From assembly GCA_903834765.1 (NCBI GenBank), contig CAILKE010000041.1:1-52315 (forward strand): a stretch of DNA of 52,315 nucleotides. Reading direction: 5' to 3'. The notes beneath the pieces were generated by a model. The model was given only the letters and a program-made list of their open reading frames with translations, searched no databases and had not been told where the DNA came from. Positions 14,458 through 24,732 of this stretch are shown here, piece by piece. Numbering within the stretch: position 1 is the stretch's first letter; each line of letters opens with the position of its first letter. The stretch comes from an uncultured Bacteroidota bacterium. GTDB taxonomy: Bacteria > Bacteroidota > Bacteroidia > B-17B0 > Aurantibacillaceae. Position numbers and translations under genes: made by a program.

Positions 14458-15393
14458 TTAAAAATAGCGTGGTGTTTTTTCTTTGATGTAATTTTTTCCG
14501 AAATCATATCCAATCATAATTTCATGCGTGCCTGCCGAATAGTTTCTAATTTTTGAAGTGGTTAAGTCAAACGCGTAACCAACTCTGAAACGGCTATTGG
14601 TTTGATACTCTATCATAAACACAACTGCATCCAAGGAACGGTATGATGCGCCAATCCAAAATTTATCCATATATAATAAATTCAAATTGATGTCTGCTTC
14701 TATCGGAGCTGATGGTAAATATTTGATTAGCGTTGATGGTTTTAATTTAAATTTTTCGCTTAATTTGAATACATAGCCACCATATAAATAATAATGTCTG
14801 TTTAAAAAAGAACCCTTATTCACATCAAAACTAAAATCATGATTAGAATCGTAAGCAACTAAGGTGGGTACTGATATACCTGCATACCACTTATCGCAAA
14901 AATAATAAGCACCGAAACCAAACTTTGGTAACCAAGCTGTTTTTTTTGCAGCAAATACTTGATCATTGGCATCCCAAACAGTTACGTTGTCGCTTTTGAA
15001 AACATAATTAGATACGCCAGCTTTTAAACCAAAGGCTAATTTCCCTTTTTTAATTTTTAGCATATAGGAGTAATTGGCATAAATATCTGTTTGTTGTGTT
15101 GCACCAATTTGATCGTGTATTACAATTAAACCTAATCCCATGTTTTCTGCTTTAGAAGGTATCATTCCATCTACAGCCAATAACAATGTTTTGGGAGCTC
15201 CTGAAAAATTAACCCATTGGGTTCGGTGTAATAAACTTGAAGTAATATATTTATGACTGCCTGCATAGGCTGGGTTTAAAAATAAACCATTAAACATATA
15301 CTGGCTTATCATAGGGTCTTGCTGTGCTTTTGCTGTAATGTTTAACATTAAAGCAAAAATGATAATTATTGATTTTTTCATTTTCATTTTCAT
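14458..15393 (-). CDS. PorP/SprF-family outer-membrane protein
   Basis: This 311-aa protein has a signal peptide (MKMKMKKSIIIIFALMLNIT.. AKAQQ) followed by DPMISQYMFNGLFLNPAYAG, the hallmark of the PorP/SprF family. It ends in beta-barrel strands with FRVGYAFDLTTSKIRNYSAG and HEIMIGYDF. SprF is needed for secretion or anchoring of SprB, the gliding adhesin, and PorP acts with PorE in T9SS. Genomes of this phylum carry many porP-like genes, each next to a large type B sorted adhesin. This copy follows the SprB-like gene by 11 bp and precedes the OmpA lipoprotein, so it is probably the dedicated partner of that adhesin and not the core PorP. Confidence 0.94.
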   Translation of the reverse strand: MKMKMKKSIIIIFALMLNITAKAQQDPMISQYMFNGLFLNPAYAGSHKYITSSLLHRTQWVNFSGAPKTLLLAVDGMIPSKAENMGLGLIVIHDQIGATQQTDIYANYSYMLKIKKGKLAFGLKAGVSNYVFKSDNVTVWDANDQVFAAKKTAWLPKFGFGAYYFCDKWYAGISVPTLVAYDSNHDFSFDVNKGSFLNRHYYLYGGYVFKLSEKFKLKPSTLIKYLPSAPIEADINLNLLYMDKFWIGASYRSLDAVVFMIEYQTNSRFRVGYAFDLTTSKIRNYSAGTHEIMIGYDFGKNYIKEKTPRYF

Positions 15394-15404
15394 TTTTAAG
15401 TTTA

Positions 15405-18400
15405 TTATCGTCTTAATTCAACGTATCCTTTTAAAACTATATCTCCATTATTTACTTCGAGAATTGCAAAGTAGGTGGCGTCAGGTAAGGCTTCACCACT
15501 CTTGTTGCTACCGTTCCATTCATTTAAGTATCCTATTTTGGAATAAACAATATTTCCCCAACGATTATATATAGTTAATTCATTATTTGGATAAGCTTCG
15601 ATACCATGAACTACAAACAGATCGTTCTTTACATCACCATTTGGTGAGAAACCTTGAGGCATTTCAAGAACTAATGGTTGTGTTATTGTAATCTCTGCAG
15701 AAATTCGACAACCGTTTGTATCCATAACGGTTACATAATAATTACCAGAATTTAAGTTAGTGATGTTTTGAGTTGTACTGCCATTCGACCATAGATAGTT
15801 GTATGGAACTCTTCCACCACTTACAACTAAATCTGCAGATCCATCATTACCTTGGGTAGTAGACACGTTATAGCCATTACTCAATACAGGACTATATATG
15901 AGAACTTGCATTGGCGAAGGTTCAGTGATTTTTGTACTATCCCTATAGATACAGTTGTTTGCATCTGTAAGAATCAAGCGATAATATCCACTAGGTATAT
16001 TAATTAAATCTTTTGAAATACTGCCATTTGACCATAGGTATGAGTAAGGCATTGTTCCACCTGTTGGATTAATAAAAATGTTAGCAATGGTATCACCATA
16101 ACATTTTAAATTATCTACATGCTTACCAATTATCATTGTATCTGGTTGATTAACTTTAACAATGGCAAGGTTGTTACAGCCGTTCATATCACTATAATTT
16201 AATGTATAAGTACCTGCACCAATATTTGATAAATCTTCAGTAGTTGCTGAGTTAGACCATAAATAAGTGAATGGAGATACACCACCAGCTATAGTTGCAT
16301 TAATTGAGCCTGTAGGTATACCGTGACATTTTAAATCTGTAACTACAGAAGAGAATGTTAATGCAGATGGCCCAGTTATAATGGCACTTAAGGTTGCTGT
16401 GCATTTATTTAAATCGGTTACAATAAAAGAATAGTTACCAATTCCAACGTTTGTTAAATCCTGATTAGAACTATTATTGCTCCAAGCATAAAGGTAGTTA
16501 GCTACTCCTCCTGTAACAGAAACATAAACACCACCATTTTGAGAACCAAAACAACTAACGCCATATCCGTTATAATTACTAATTGAATCGACCGATGCAA
16601 CTAATGGAGTAGGCTGAGTTAATATAGTTGTTAAAGTATCATGGCAACCATTATTATCTGTCACAATTACTGAATAAGTTCCAGAACTTATATTTATGAT
16701 ATCTTGAGTTGTTGCAGTGTTAGACCAATTATATGTATATGGTGCAGATCCGCCGCTAACAGATAGATAAATAGAACCAGTTGAATCGCCGAAGCATTTT
16801 ATAGCACCAATTGTATTAATTAAAACGAGCGCTTGCGCTGGTTCGCTAATTGTAATATTAGTGGTATCCTTACATGCATTTGCATCCGTAAAAATCACTG
16901 TATAAGTCCCTGCTCCAATATTTACCAAATCCTGATTATTAGATCCATTAGACCAAATATAACTATAAGGTGTTGTGCCACCATTTATGGTTAAGTCAAT
17001 TGACCCAGTTGAAACACCTTTACACACTGGGTTTATAGCTGAATAAGTAAAAGATAGGGCGGCAGGTTCGGAAATAAGAGTGTCAATAGGAATTTGGCAA
17101 CCATTTGTATCAGTTACAACCAGATCATAACCCCCGGCATATAACCCTGAAATGTTTTGGTTATAAGATGTATAATTATTTGGTCCTCTCCACCAATAAA
17201 CATAACCTTGCACGCCGCCATTAACATTCAAATTAATTGAGCCGGAAGCATTACCGTTGCAACCAACATTAGTTACACTTAATATACCTGTTAATGCAAT
17301 GGCTGGTTGGATTAAGGTGATGGTTGATGTATTAGTACAGCCATTTGTATCAGTAACAGTTACAGAATAACTACCTGCAATGATATTATTAAAATTCTGA
17401 GTGGTAGCAGAAAAACCTGCAGGACCATTCCAATTATACATATAGCCTGGAGTTCCTCCATTAACAGTGTTATAAACAACGCCAGATGAATCTCCTTTAC
17501 ATCTTATATTTACTCCACCTATATATATCTGTGTTGTTAAAGATTGGGTTAATGGTGATGGCTCTGTAAGCGTTATCATATTTTGTTTTTGACAGCCATT
17601 AATATCTGTAACTAAAACCGAGTAAGTGCCAGCAGCTAAATTACTTAATGATGTTGCTGTTGATGTAAAGGCAGATGGTCCAGACCAAGTTTGAATATAA
17701 GGATTTGTTCCACCGTTAATAGTTAATTGAATGATACCATTGTTTGAATTAAAACAACTTAAATTGGTTCCACCTATAAATAAGGGGCTAACTAACGTAT
17801 CTTTTATTTCGGTTGGTTCACTTAATATTTCACTTAAATTAAAGATGCAATTATTAGCATCGGTAATGGTAACCGAATAAGTTCCTGCATAAAGCGAACT
17901 AATGTTTTGAGTTGTTGCAGTGAAAGAATTAGGGCCTGTCCAAGCATAGTTGTAAGCAGATGTTCCGCCTGCAGGAATAAGATTGATGGTTCCGTTATTA
18001 TTTCCAAAACAACTGATGTTATAGCCTCCAGCATAAACTGTACTATTTCCAACAGCAGTTAATGTAGCCGGCTGAATTAAATTAATAACAGAATTTGTTG
18101 TACAGTTATTCGCATCAGTAATTGTTAGTGAATAAGATCCCGCACCTATGGAATTGATATTGGCCGTTGTAGCTGAAAAACTTGATGGTCCAGACCAAGC
18201 ATACTGATAAGTTTGAGTACCACCATTAACCGTAGTTGTAATTGCTCCATTTGTTAATCCATAACAACTGATGTTATTGCCACCAGTATATGTAAAACTA
18301 CTTACGCTATTTACTAATACAGCAGGCTGAGTAAGATTTATGGATGTTGTATAAGAACAGTTATTTATATCATTAACAATAGCTGTATATGTTCCTGCAA

Positions 18401-21400
18401 CAACATTGTTTAAATTTTGAGAAGTAGTGGTAAAGCTTGATGGGCCTGTCCAATTATATGAATATGGACTTGTTCCGCCAATAGCTCCTAAGGATATTGT
18501 ACCTGTAGCATTGCCATTACAATTAATATTATAACCACCATTAAAGGATGGACTATTTGCTGATGCAAATAAAGTAGCTGGTTGAGTAAGGGTAATGGTA
18601 TTAGTAATCGTGCAATTATTTGCATCTGATATAATAGCAGTGAATGAACCAGCTGCAACGTTAGTAACGTTTTGAGTTGTTGATCCATTACTCCAAATAA
18701 TAGTGTAAGGTAATGTACCACCACTTAACGTTTGGGTGATGACTCCGTTATTAGCATTATTACAAGTAATGTTATAACCGCCATTAACTATAGGGCTATT
18801 AATACTTCCAAGCATGGCATTAGGTTGCGTTAATGTAATGCTAGATGTAAGTGGACAAGCATTCGCATCATTAATACTCACACTATAAACTCCAGCTACT
18901 AAACCTGATGGACTTTGTACATTTGATGTGTAACTCGAAGGACCGCTCCAGCTGTAGGTATAACTTGGAGTTCCACCACTGTTACTCAAAATAATAGTGC
19001 CATTGTTACTTCCGTTGCAAGTAATATTATATCCTCCAGCATAAGTTGGACTATTTATAATTAAATTCATTACTGGCGGTTCAGTTAAAGTGATACTTGA
19101 ACTTGTGATACAGCCATTTGCATCTGTTACCGTTACTTGGTAAACACCAGCCTTTAACCCAACTGGATTTTGAACATTGGAAGTATAAGTTAAAGGTCCA
19201 CTCCATAAATAACTATATGCGCTTGTTCCGCCATTCACAGTTAAGTTTATGGCACCGTTTAACAATCCATTACAGCTAATGTTATAGTTTCCATTAAATA
19301 CAGGGCTAGTTACATTTGATGTTAAATTAGTTGGTTGAGTGATGGTGATGCTTGCTGTAGTTGTACATTTATTTGCATCATATACTATCACGTTATATGT
19401 TCCAGCAATTAATCCGGTTGGATTTTGTGAGTTACCTGTATATGCATTAGTTCCTGTCCATGAATATGAGAAATTTGGAGTTCCTCCATTTACGGTTAAA
19501 TTAATGGATCCGTTGTTGTTACCATTACAACTAATGTTATACCCACCAATTACAGTTGGACTCGCAGCAGAAGCTAATAAACTGTTAGGTTGAGTTAAAG
19601 TGATGCTGTTACTGGTTACGCAACCATTAGCATCAGTTAAAACAATACTGTAAGTTCCAGCAGAAACATTTGTTGGATTTTGAGAAATGGAAGTATAACT
19701 CAATGGCCCTGTCCAAGAATAGGAATAAGTAGGTGTACCTCCAGAATTTGTCAAATTAATATTTCCATTACTTAAACCATTGCAGGAAATATTATATCCA
19801 CCCGATACGGTTGGGCTTGTTACGCCTGTTGTTAAAATAGTTGGTTGAGTTAAAGTTATAGTACTTGTTCCATTACAAGAATTTACATCTGTTACAGTTA
19901 AGGTGTAGGTTCCTGCAAATAAAGTATTTATATTTTGGCTAGTTGCAGTATATGTTGACGGGCCTGTCCAGCTATAATTATAAGCAGGGGTTCCGCCAGT
20001 TGATAAACTCGTTAAACTGCCTGTTGATGCACCATTACATGTAATGTTATAATTTCCAGCAAAAACAGATGGCGTTAAGGTGTTTGAAATGGCATTTGGT
20101 TGGGTGAGTGTAATTAATTTGTTAGCAGCGCAGCCAGCATTGTCAGTTACAACCAATTGATAATTTCCAGCATATAACGAAGATATATTAGCTGTAGTCG
20201 CTGTAAAACTTGATGGTCCAGTCCATAAGTAAGAATAAGCAGGTGTGCCTCCAGTTACATTAACGGCACTGATGGCGCCATCATTATAACCATAACAACT
20301 AATGTTTTTTCCTCCACTGAAAGACGAAACGGTATTTGTAATAACTATAGCACCTGGCTGTGTTACTGTATACACAGCTGATTTAGTACAACTATTTTCA
20401 TCCGTTACTGTTAAAGAATAATTTCCAGCAACTAAAGTACCAATACTAGCTGTAGCAGCAGTATAACTTGCAGGCCCAGCCCATGAATAAGTGTAGGTTG
20501 CTGTACCACCGCTTAATCCAATGGAAATAGCTCCATCATTAAAAGATGGGCATGTTGCTGGTGTTACAGTTGATGATAGACTTAATATGGTTGGTTGAGT
20601 TAATGTAGTTGTATAATTTTTAGTACAAGCATTTGCATCGGTAATCAATACACTATAAGTTCCAGCAATTAATGTGTTGATGTCTTCTGAAGTAGAAGAA
20701 TATCCTGATGGACCTGTCCACGCAAAAGTATAGCCCGAAGTTCCACCTGAAGGTGTTAGATTAATAGTTCCATTATTTCCACCAAAGCAGGAAATGTTAT
20801 TGCCATTAAATAAAGTACTACTTGAAGTTGCCGTTAAAACAGATAATGGTTCAGTGATACTAACTGTTTTGGTAACAGGTACAACACACCCATTATTATC
20901 AGATACAATTACTGTATAGTTACCGGCAACTAAATTACTAGCAACTACGGTTGTTTGAGTTGGTGTAGAGTTCCAAGAGTATGAATAAGAACCGCTTCCT
21001 CCAGAGGTGGCAACTGTTGCAGCACCAGTAGCATTGGTTTTACATTTTACATTAAAACTATTTGTAATAGTTGCGCTTATTGCTGACGGTGGTTGAGAAA
21101 TATTAACAGATGTAAGTATTGAACAATTATTGGCATCTTTAACTGTTACTGTATAATTTCCAGCAGCTAAACCAGTAGCAGTTGATAGTGTTTGGGTAGG
21201 AGTTGTACTCCAAATATAAGTATATCCACCAACACCTCCGCTTGCAGAAACGGCAGCTGTAGCAGAATTTGCCCCATAACATAGTACGTTGTTATGAGAA
21301 CTTATAGATGCTGTTACCGCTGATGTTGGTTGAGAGATGCTGACTGTTTTTGTCGCACTACAATTATTTACATCTTTTATTGTTATTGAATAAATTCCAG

Positions 21401-24107
21401 CTGTTAAACTAGTTGCAGTTGCAGAGGTTTGAACAGGACTGCTACTCCAACTATAAGTATAAGGTGCAGTTCCTCCAGTTGCTGATGCAGTGGCGCTTCC
21501 TGAATTATTTCCGAAACACAAGACATTACTTTGTGAACTTATACTTGCTGTTATAGCAGCTGATGGTTGAGTAATAGTAGTTTGAATGCTATAATTACAA
21601 TTATTAGCATCCTTTATACTAACTATATAAGTACCAGCATTTAAATTGATTGCTGTAGCCGTAGTTTGCGAAGGAACAGAACTCCAGCTATAAGTATATG
21701 CTGGAACGCCACCAGAAGCTAATACGGTGGCTGAGCCATCATTAAATCCGAAACAAGAAACATTACTTTTAGAACTGATAACAGCAGAAACATTCGTAGC
21801 TGGTTGACTAATGGTAACAGGAGCAGTAGTTGTACAGTTTTTTGCATCGGTAATAGTTGCAACATAACTGGCAGCAACTAAATTGACAGCTTGAGCATTA
21901 GTTTGAGCAGGAGTACTATTCCATGAATAAGAATAAGGAGTTGTTCCGCCAAATACTGAAACACTTGCCGAACCTGTTGCATTACCTTGACAAGCTACAT
22001 TTGTTTGAGACGCAATATTTGCAATCAAAGCCGCCGTAGGCTGAGAGATACTTAATGTTTTTGTTTGCGCACAATTATTAGCATCCTTAATGCTTACTGT
22101 ATATTGTCCAGCGCTTAAATTAGAGGCAATGGCATTGGATTGAACGGGTGTTGTGTTCCAAGTATAAGTGTATGGGGATGTTCCTCCAGATGTGCTTAAG
22201 GTTGCCGCGCCAGTTGCATTACCAAAACAGTTTACGTTTTGTTGAGCTGTAATAGAAGTTGTGAACGTATTTGGTTGAGTTAAATTAATGGTTTTTGTTA
22301 ATACACAATTATTAGCATCCTTTATTGTTAACGTATAATTACCACCAACTAAATTTGAGGCTGTTGCTGTTGATTGTGAAGGTACAGAAGACCAAGTATA
22401 TGTGTATGGAGCAGTTCCTCCGGCAACAAGTGAAGAAGCAGATCCTGAATTCCCACCATTACACGCTACATTAAATCCACCGTTATAGGTAGGACTCGAT
22501 ACGGTAGTTGTAACAGCTGCTGGTTGACTAATAGAAACGGTTCCTGTTTTTGTACATCCTTTTTTGCCAGTAACACTGACTGTATAAACGCCTGGAGCTA
22601 AAGAATTTATAGTTTGCGTGGATGCGCTAAAAGAACCTGGTCCACTCCAACTAAAGGTATATGGCGAAAAGCCATTAGTGACCGAGAGATTAACAGCGCC
22701 ATTATTTGCGCCGTTGCAGGATACATTGGTTGGTGTAAAACTTAAATTTATATCACTGACATTTATTTTAGAATACCTATTCATAAGACAGGTACTTGCT
22801 GTAGTAGTTAATGTATAAATGGTTGTAGCACTTGGTGTTGCTATAGGATTTTTAATTCCAGCATTACTTAGGCCAGAAGAAGGAAGCCAATTAAAGGCGC
22901 TACCACCTCCAGTTGTGTTAATTGAAACACTTTGTCCTTTGCAAATTGAATCAATAATAGGTGTAATGGATGTAAATAAGGAATCTTGAATGTAAAATCT
23001 TAAGCTGTCTAAAATTTGATTGGAGCATAAAGGGTTTCCTAAATATACGGTAAGATATTCTGTACCTTCATTTATTCCATCAGCAATAGGATTAATATTT
23101 AATGTAGCGCTTGTTTGACTTGCAGGAATAACAATTGTTTTCGGATTAGAAGGACTTGGAGAACTACCTATTAAAGGATAATCTGTTCCATTGATAGCAG
23201 TGCCGCCTAACCAATAATTAATAGATAGAGCTGTTGGAGCAGCAGTTGGTCTTTTAAAAATAACTTGCCCATTATTACAACCCTCGACCATATTAGCAAT
23301 ACCGCCTGCTGTTTGACTTAATAATAGAATAGTGTTAGATGAAATTTTTTCAATAAATACACCTGAGTCCCATAATTTATCCGATACATCGGCTACAACT
23401 AATTTTAAATGATATGATTGACACGGTGTTACTTTAGAAATAGCCTTTAAGCCTCTTGTAAATCCATCGTATTCTACTGAAGTACCATTATTGTTGTTTT
23501 GATAATATTGAGTATTTGAGCTTTGGTTAACATTATTAATAGTAACGGGTATTGTAGTATTAGGAAGTAAAGCAATGTTATGATAAACGCCCGCACCAGC
23601 ATCACCTGTAATACCAGGTCCACTGATAAAAAAACCAAATACATCATTGTATTGTGAGCCTACCCATTCCTCATATTCTTCGGAAGCAAAAACGAAATCA
23701 AATTTGATAGTATCCCCCTGAGGAACAATATCAAATTCAAATTCACAATATTCATAGGTTGTTCGACCCGTATAATTATTTAAAAGACTATAAGTACTAG
23801 CGGTAGTTTTATTTCCGAAATACCAAGTAGTATTAGTTGAGTCGTTAGGACCAACTGCGTTTGATATTTTACCTGTCGTTAATAATAATCCCTCTGTAAT
23901 ATTTAAATTACTAGAGGTCGCATTGTATTTGCCGTATCCATTAGCTCCGCAATGCACCACAGGGTTTGTAATTTGAACCCCAGGCCCAGAGATAAGTTGA
24001 GCTAATTGCGTTGGCGTTAAAGTGTTAGAAATAATCAATTGAGCCTTGGTATTAAAACTTAATAATATCGAAGTAACTGAGACGATGTAAATAAATATTT
24101 TTTTCAT
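15405..24107 (-). CDS. Giant SprB-repeat surface adhesin with T9SS type B sorting domain
   Basis: The 2900-aa protein has a signal peptide (MKKIFIYIVSVTSILLSFNT..), a choice-of-anchor L-like domain (about 28 to 265; FVFASEEYEEWVG, FGFFISGPGITGDAGAGVYH), a Calx-beta-like segment and an Ig-like segment. About 29 SprB repeats of 70 to 80 residues follow from roughly 456 to 2790. Each contains N(I/V)SCNG.N.G.I.L...GG, then PY.Y.W, then L.AG.Y.V.VTD.N.C; one (the last) lacks the cysteine. The C-terminus from about 2812 (QGFSPNGDVKNDLFVVHG ... IYNRWGNIVY ... YFAILE) is the type B (gliding-motility-associated) sorting domain. The repeats likely form a long filament moved on the cell surface or used for attachment. 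Followed by its porP/sprF and porE-like partners. Confidence 0.95.
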   Translation of the reverse strand: MKKIFIYIVSVTSILLSFNTKAQLIISNTLTPTQLAQLISGPGVQITNPVVHCGANGYGKYNATSSNLNITEGLLLTTGKISNAVGPNDSTNTTWYFGNKTTASTYSLLNNYTGRTTYEYCEFEFDIVPQGDTIKFDFVFASEEYEEWVGSQYNDVFGFFISGPGITGDAGAGVYHNIALLPNTTIPVTINNVNQSSNTQYYQNNNNGTSVEYDGFTRGLKAISKVTPCQSYHLKLVVADVSDKLWDSGVFIEKISSNTILLLSQTAGGIANMVEGCNNGQVIFKRPTAAPTALSINYWLGGTAINGTDYPLIGSSPSPSNPKTIVIPASQTSATLNINPIADGINEGTEYLTVYLGNPLCSNQILDSLRFYIQDSLFTSITPIIDSICKGQSVSINTTGGGSAFNWLPSSGLSNAGIKNPIATPSATTIYTLTTTASTCLMNRYSKINVSDINLSFTPTNVSCNGANNGAVNLSVTNGFSPYTFSWSGPGSFSASTQTINSLAPGVYTVSVTGKKGCTKTGTVSISQPAAVTTTVSSPTYNGGFNVACNGGNSGSASSLVAGGTAPYTYTWSSVPSQSTATASNLVGGNYTLTIKDANNCVLTKTINLTQPNTFTTSITAQQNVNCFGNATGAATLSTSGGTSPYTYTWNTTPVQSNAIASNLSAGQYTVSIKDANNCAQTKTLSISQPTAALIANIASQTNVACQGNATGSASVSVFGGTTPYSYSWNSTPAQTNAQAVNLVAASYVATITDAKNCTTTAPVTISQPATNVSAVISSKSNVSCFGFNDGSATVLASGGVPAYTYSWSSVPSQTTATAINLNAGTYIVSIKDANNCNYSIQTTITQPSAAITASISSQSNVLCFGNNSGSATASATGGTAPYTYSWSSSPVQTSATATSLTAGIYSITIKDVNNCSATKTVSISQPTSAVTASISSHNNVLCYGANSATAAVSASGGVGGYTYIWSTTPTQTLSTATGLAAGNYTVTVKDANNCSILTSVNISQPPSAISATITNSFNVKCKTNATGAATVATSGGSGSYSYSWNSTPTQTTVVASNLVAGNYTVIVSDNNGCVVPVTKTVSITEPLSVLTATSSSTLFNGNNISCFGGNNGTINLTPSGGTSGYTFAWTGPSGYSSTSEDINTLIAGTYSVLITDANACTKNYTTTLTQPTILSLSSTVTPATCPSFNDGAISIGLSGGTATYTYSWAGPASYTAATASIGTLVAGNYSLTVTDENSCTKSAVYTVTQPGAIVITNTVSSFSGGKNISCYGYNDGAISAVNVTGGTPAYSYLWTGPSSFTATTANISSLYAGNYQLVVTDNAGCAANKLITLTQPNAISNTLTPSVFAGNYNITCNGASTGSLTSLSTGGTPAYNYSWTGPSTYTATSQNINTLFAGTYTLTVTDVNSCNGTSTITLTQPTILTTGVTSPTVSGGYNISCNGLSNGNINLTNSGGTPTYSYSWTGPLSYTSISQNPTNVSAGTYSIVLTDANGCVTSNSITLTQPNSLLASAASPTVIGGYNISCNGNNNGSINLTVNGGTPNFSYSWTGTNAYTGNSQNPTGLIAGTYNVIVYDANKCTTTASITITQPTNLTSNVTSPVFNGNYNISCNGLLNGAINLTVNGGTSAYSYLWSGPLTYTSNVQNPVGLKAGVYQVTVTDANGCITSSSITLTEPPVMNLIINSPTYAGGYNITCNGSNNGTIILSNSGGTPSYTYSWSGPSSYTSNVQSPSGLVAGVYSVSINDANACPLTSSITLTQPNAMLGSINSPIVNGGYNITCNNANNGVITQTLSGGTLPYTIIWSNGSTTQNVTNVAAGSFTAIISDANNCTITNTITLTQPATLFASANSPSFNGGYNINCNGNATGTISLGAIGGTSPYSYNWTGPSSFTTTSQNLNNVVAGTYTAIVNDINNCSYTTSINLTQPAVLVNSVSSFTYTGGNNISCYGLTNGAITTTVNGGTQTYQYAWSGPSSFSATTANINSIGAGSYSLTITDANNCTTNSVINLIQPATLTAVGNSTVYAGGYNISCFGNNNGTINLIPAGGTSAYNYAWTGPNSFTATTQNISSLYAGTYSVTITDANNCIFNLSEILSEPTEIKDTLVSPLFIGGTNLSCFNSNNGIIQLTINGGTNPYIQTWSGPSAFTSTATSLSNLAAGTYSVLVTDINGCQKQNMITLTEPSPLTQSLTTQIYIGGVNIRCKGDSSGVVYNTVNGGTPGYMYNWNGPAGFSATTQNFNNIIAGSYSVTVTDTNGCTNTSTITLIQPAIALTGILSVTNVGCNGNASGSINLNVNGGVQGYVYWWRGPNNYTSYNQNISGLYAGGYDLVVTDTNGCQIPIDTLISEPAALSFTYSAINPVCKGVSTGSIDLTINGGTTPYSYIWSNGSNNQDLVNIGAGTYTVIFTDANACKDTTNITISEPAQALVLINTIGAIKCFGDSTGSIYLSVSGGSAPYTYNWSNTATTQDIINISSGTYSVIVTDNNGCHDTLTTILTQPTPLVASVDSISNYNGYGVSCFGSQNGGVYVSVTGGVANYLYAWSNNSSNQDLTNVGIGNYSFIVTDLNKCTATLSAIITGPSALTFSSVVTDLKCHGIPTGSINATIAGGVSPFTYLWSNSATTEDLSNIGAGTYTLNYSDMNGCNNLAIVKVNQPDTMIIGKHVDNLKCYGDTIANIFINPTGGTMPYSYLWSNGSISKDLINIPSGYYRLILTDANNCIYRDSTKITEPSPMQVLIYSPVLSNGYNVSTTQGNDGSADLVVSGGRVPYNYLWSNGSTTQNITNLNSGNYYVTVMDTNGCRISAEITITQPLVLEMPQGFSPNGDVKNDLFVVHGIEAYPNNELTIYNRWGNIVYSKIGYLNEWNGSNKSGEALPDATYFAILEVNNGDIVLKGYVELRR

Positions 24108-24132
24108 TGTGGAGTTGGATTAATTGTAAAAA

Positions 24133-24486
24133 TTAGTGTATGGAACGATTGGCTGAACAGATTTCTTCCGCCTCTTTAATAGTAGCCTCTTGTAATTGTA
24201 AAAATTGAATGGAATTATTTGCTTTTTGTATTCTAAGCTGTATTTCTTCTTTTTGTGTCAATGTAATTGCAGTATTAGACTGAAATACTAATAACCCCTC
24301 AGGAATACAGGTGTAAACAATCTTAATAGAATTATCTTTGGAAAATTCTTTTTGGATAAGCCTGTCTGTTTCAACAGAATAAGAAGTGATTTTATAAATA
24401 GCTTGCTTCTCATCTTGAGAAAATAAAGGTTTATTTATTAATAGACCGAGCAAGACAATGGCTAGAAGTTTAAATGAAGTTATCAT
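24133..24486 (-). CDS. Small exported protein of unknown function
   Basis: 117 aa with an N-terminal signal peptide (MITSFKLLAIVLLGLLINKP..LFSQ). The mature part has a strand-rich start (AIYKITSYSVETDRLIQKEF), IKIVYTCIPEGLLVFQS, and a helical C-terminus of glutamine and glutamate residues with a final cysteine (EEICSANRSIH). It lies 25 bp upstream of the SprB-like gene on the same strand and is probably the first gene of that operon. It might help assembly of the adhesin, but I recognise no family. Confidence 0.75.
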   Translation of the reverse strand: MITSFKLLAIVLLGLLINKPLFSQDEKQAIYKITSYSVETDRLIQKEFSKDNSIKIVYTCIPEGLLVFQSNTAITLTQKEEIQLRIQKANNSIQFLQLQEATIKEAEEICSANRSIH

Positions 24487-24732
24487 AGTTAGTTATTTTA
24501 TTATTGAGACAAAACTATTTAATCAGCTATTTTTAATAAATGATTTCAGCTATTTTTTATAATGAGAATAATCATTTGATTCAGTTGAAACGATTGGCTA
24601 TTTAAGCTGCCACTACTAATTTATTAGCTGACAAATAATTATACAGGTAGCACTTACTTAAAGAGTATTTTAAAAATATAGCAATCTATGAATACGTATT
24701 ATTTTGTACATTTAAGTCTTATAGTATAACCC

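Noticed and set aside
17834-18724. Leucine-rich minus-strand frames inside the giant adhesin gene
   Set aside because: They are out-of-frame readings of the SprB repeat region; the 2900-aa frame is continuous and has clear domains.
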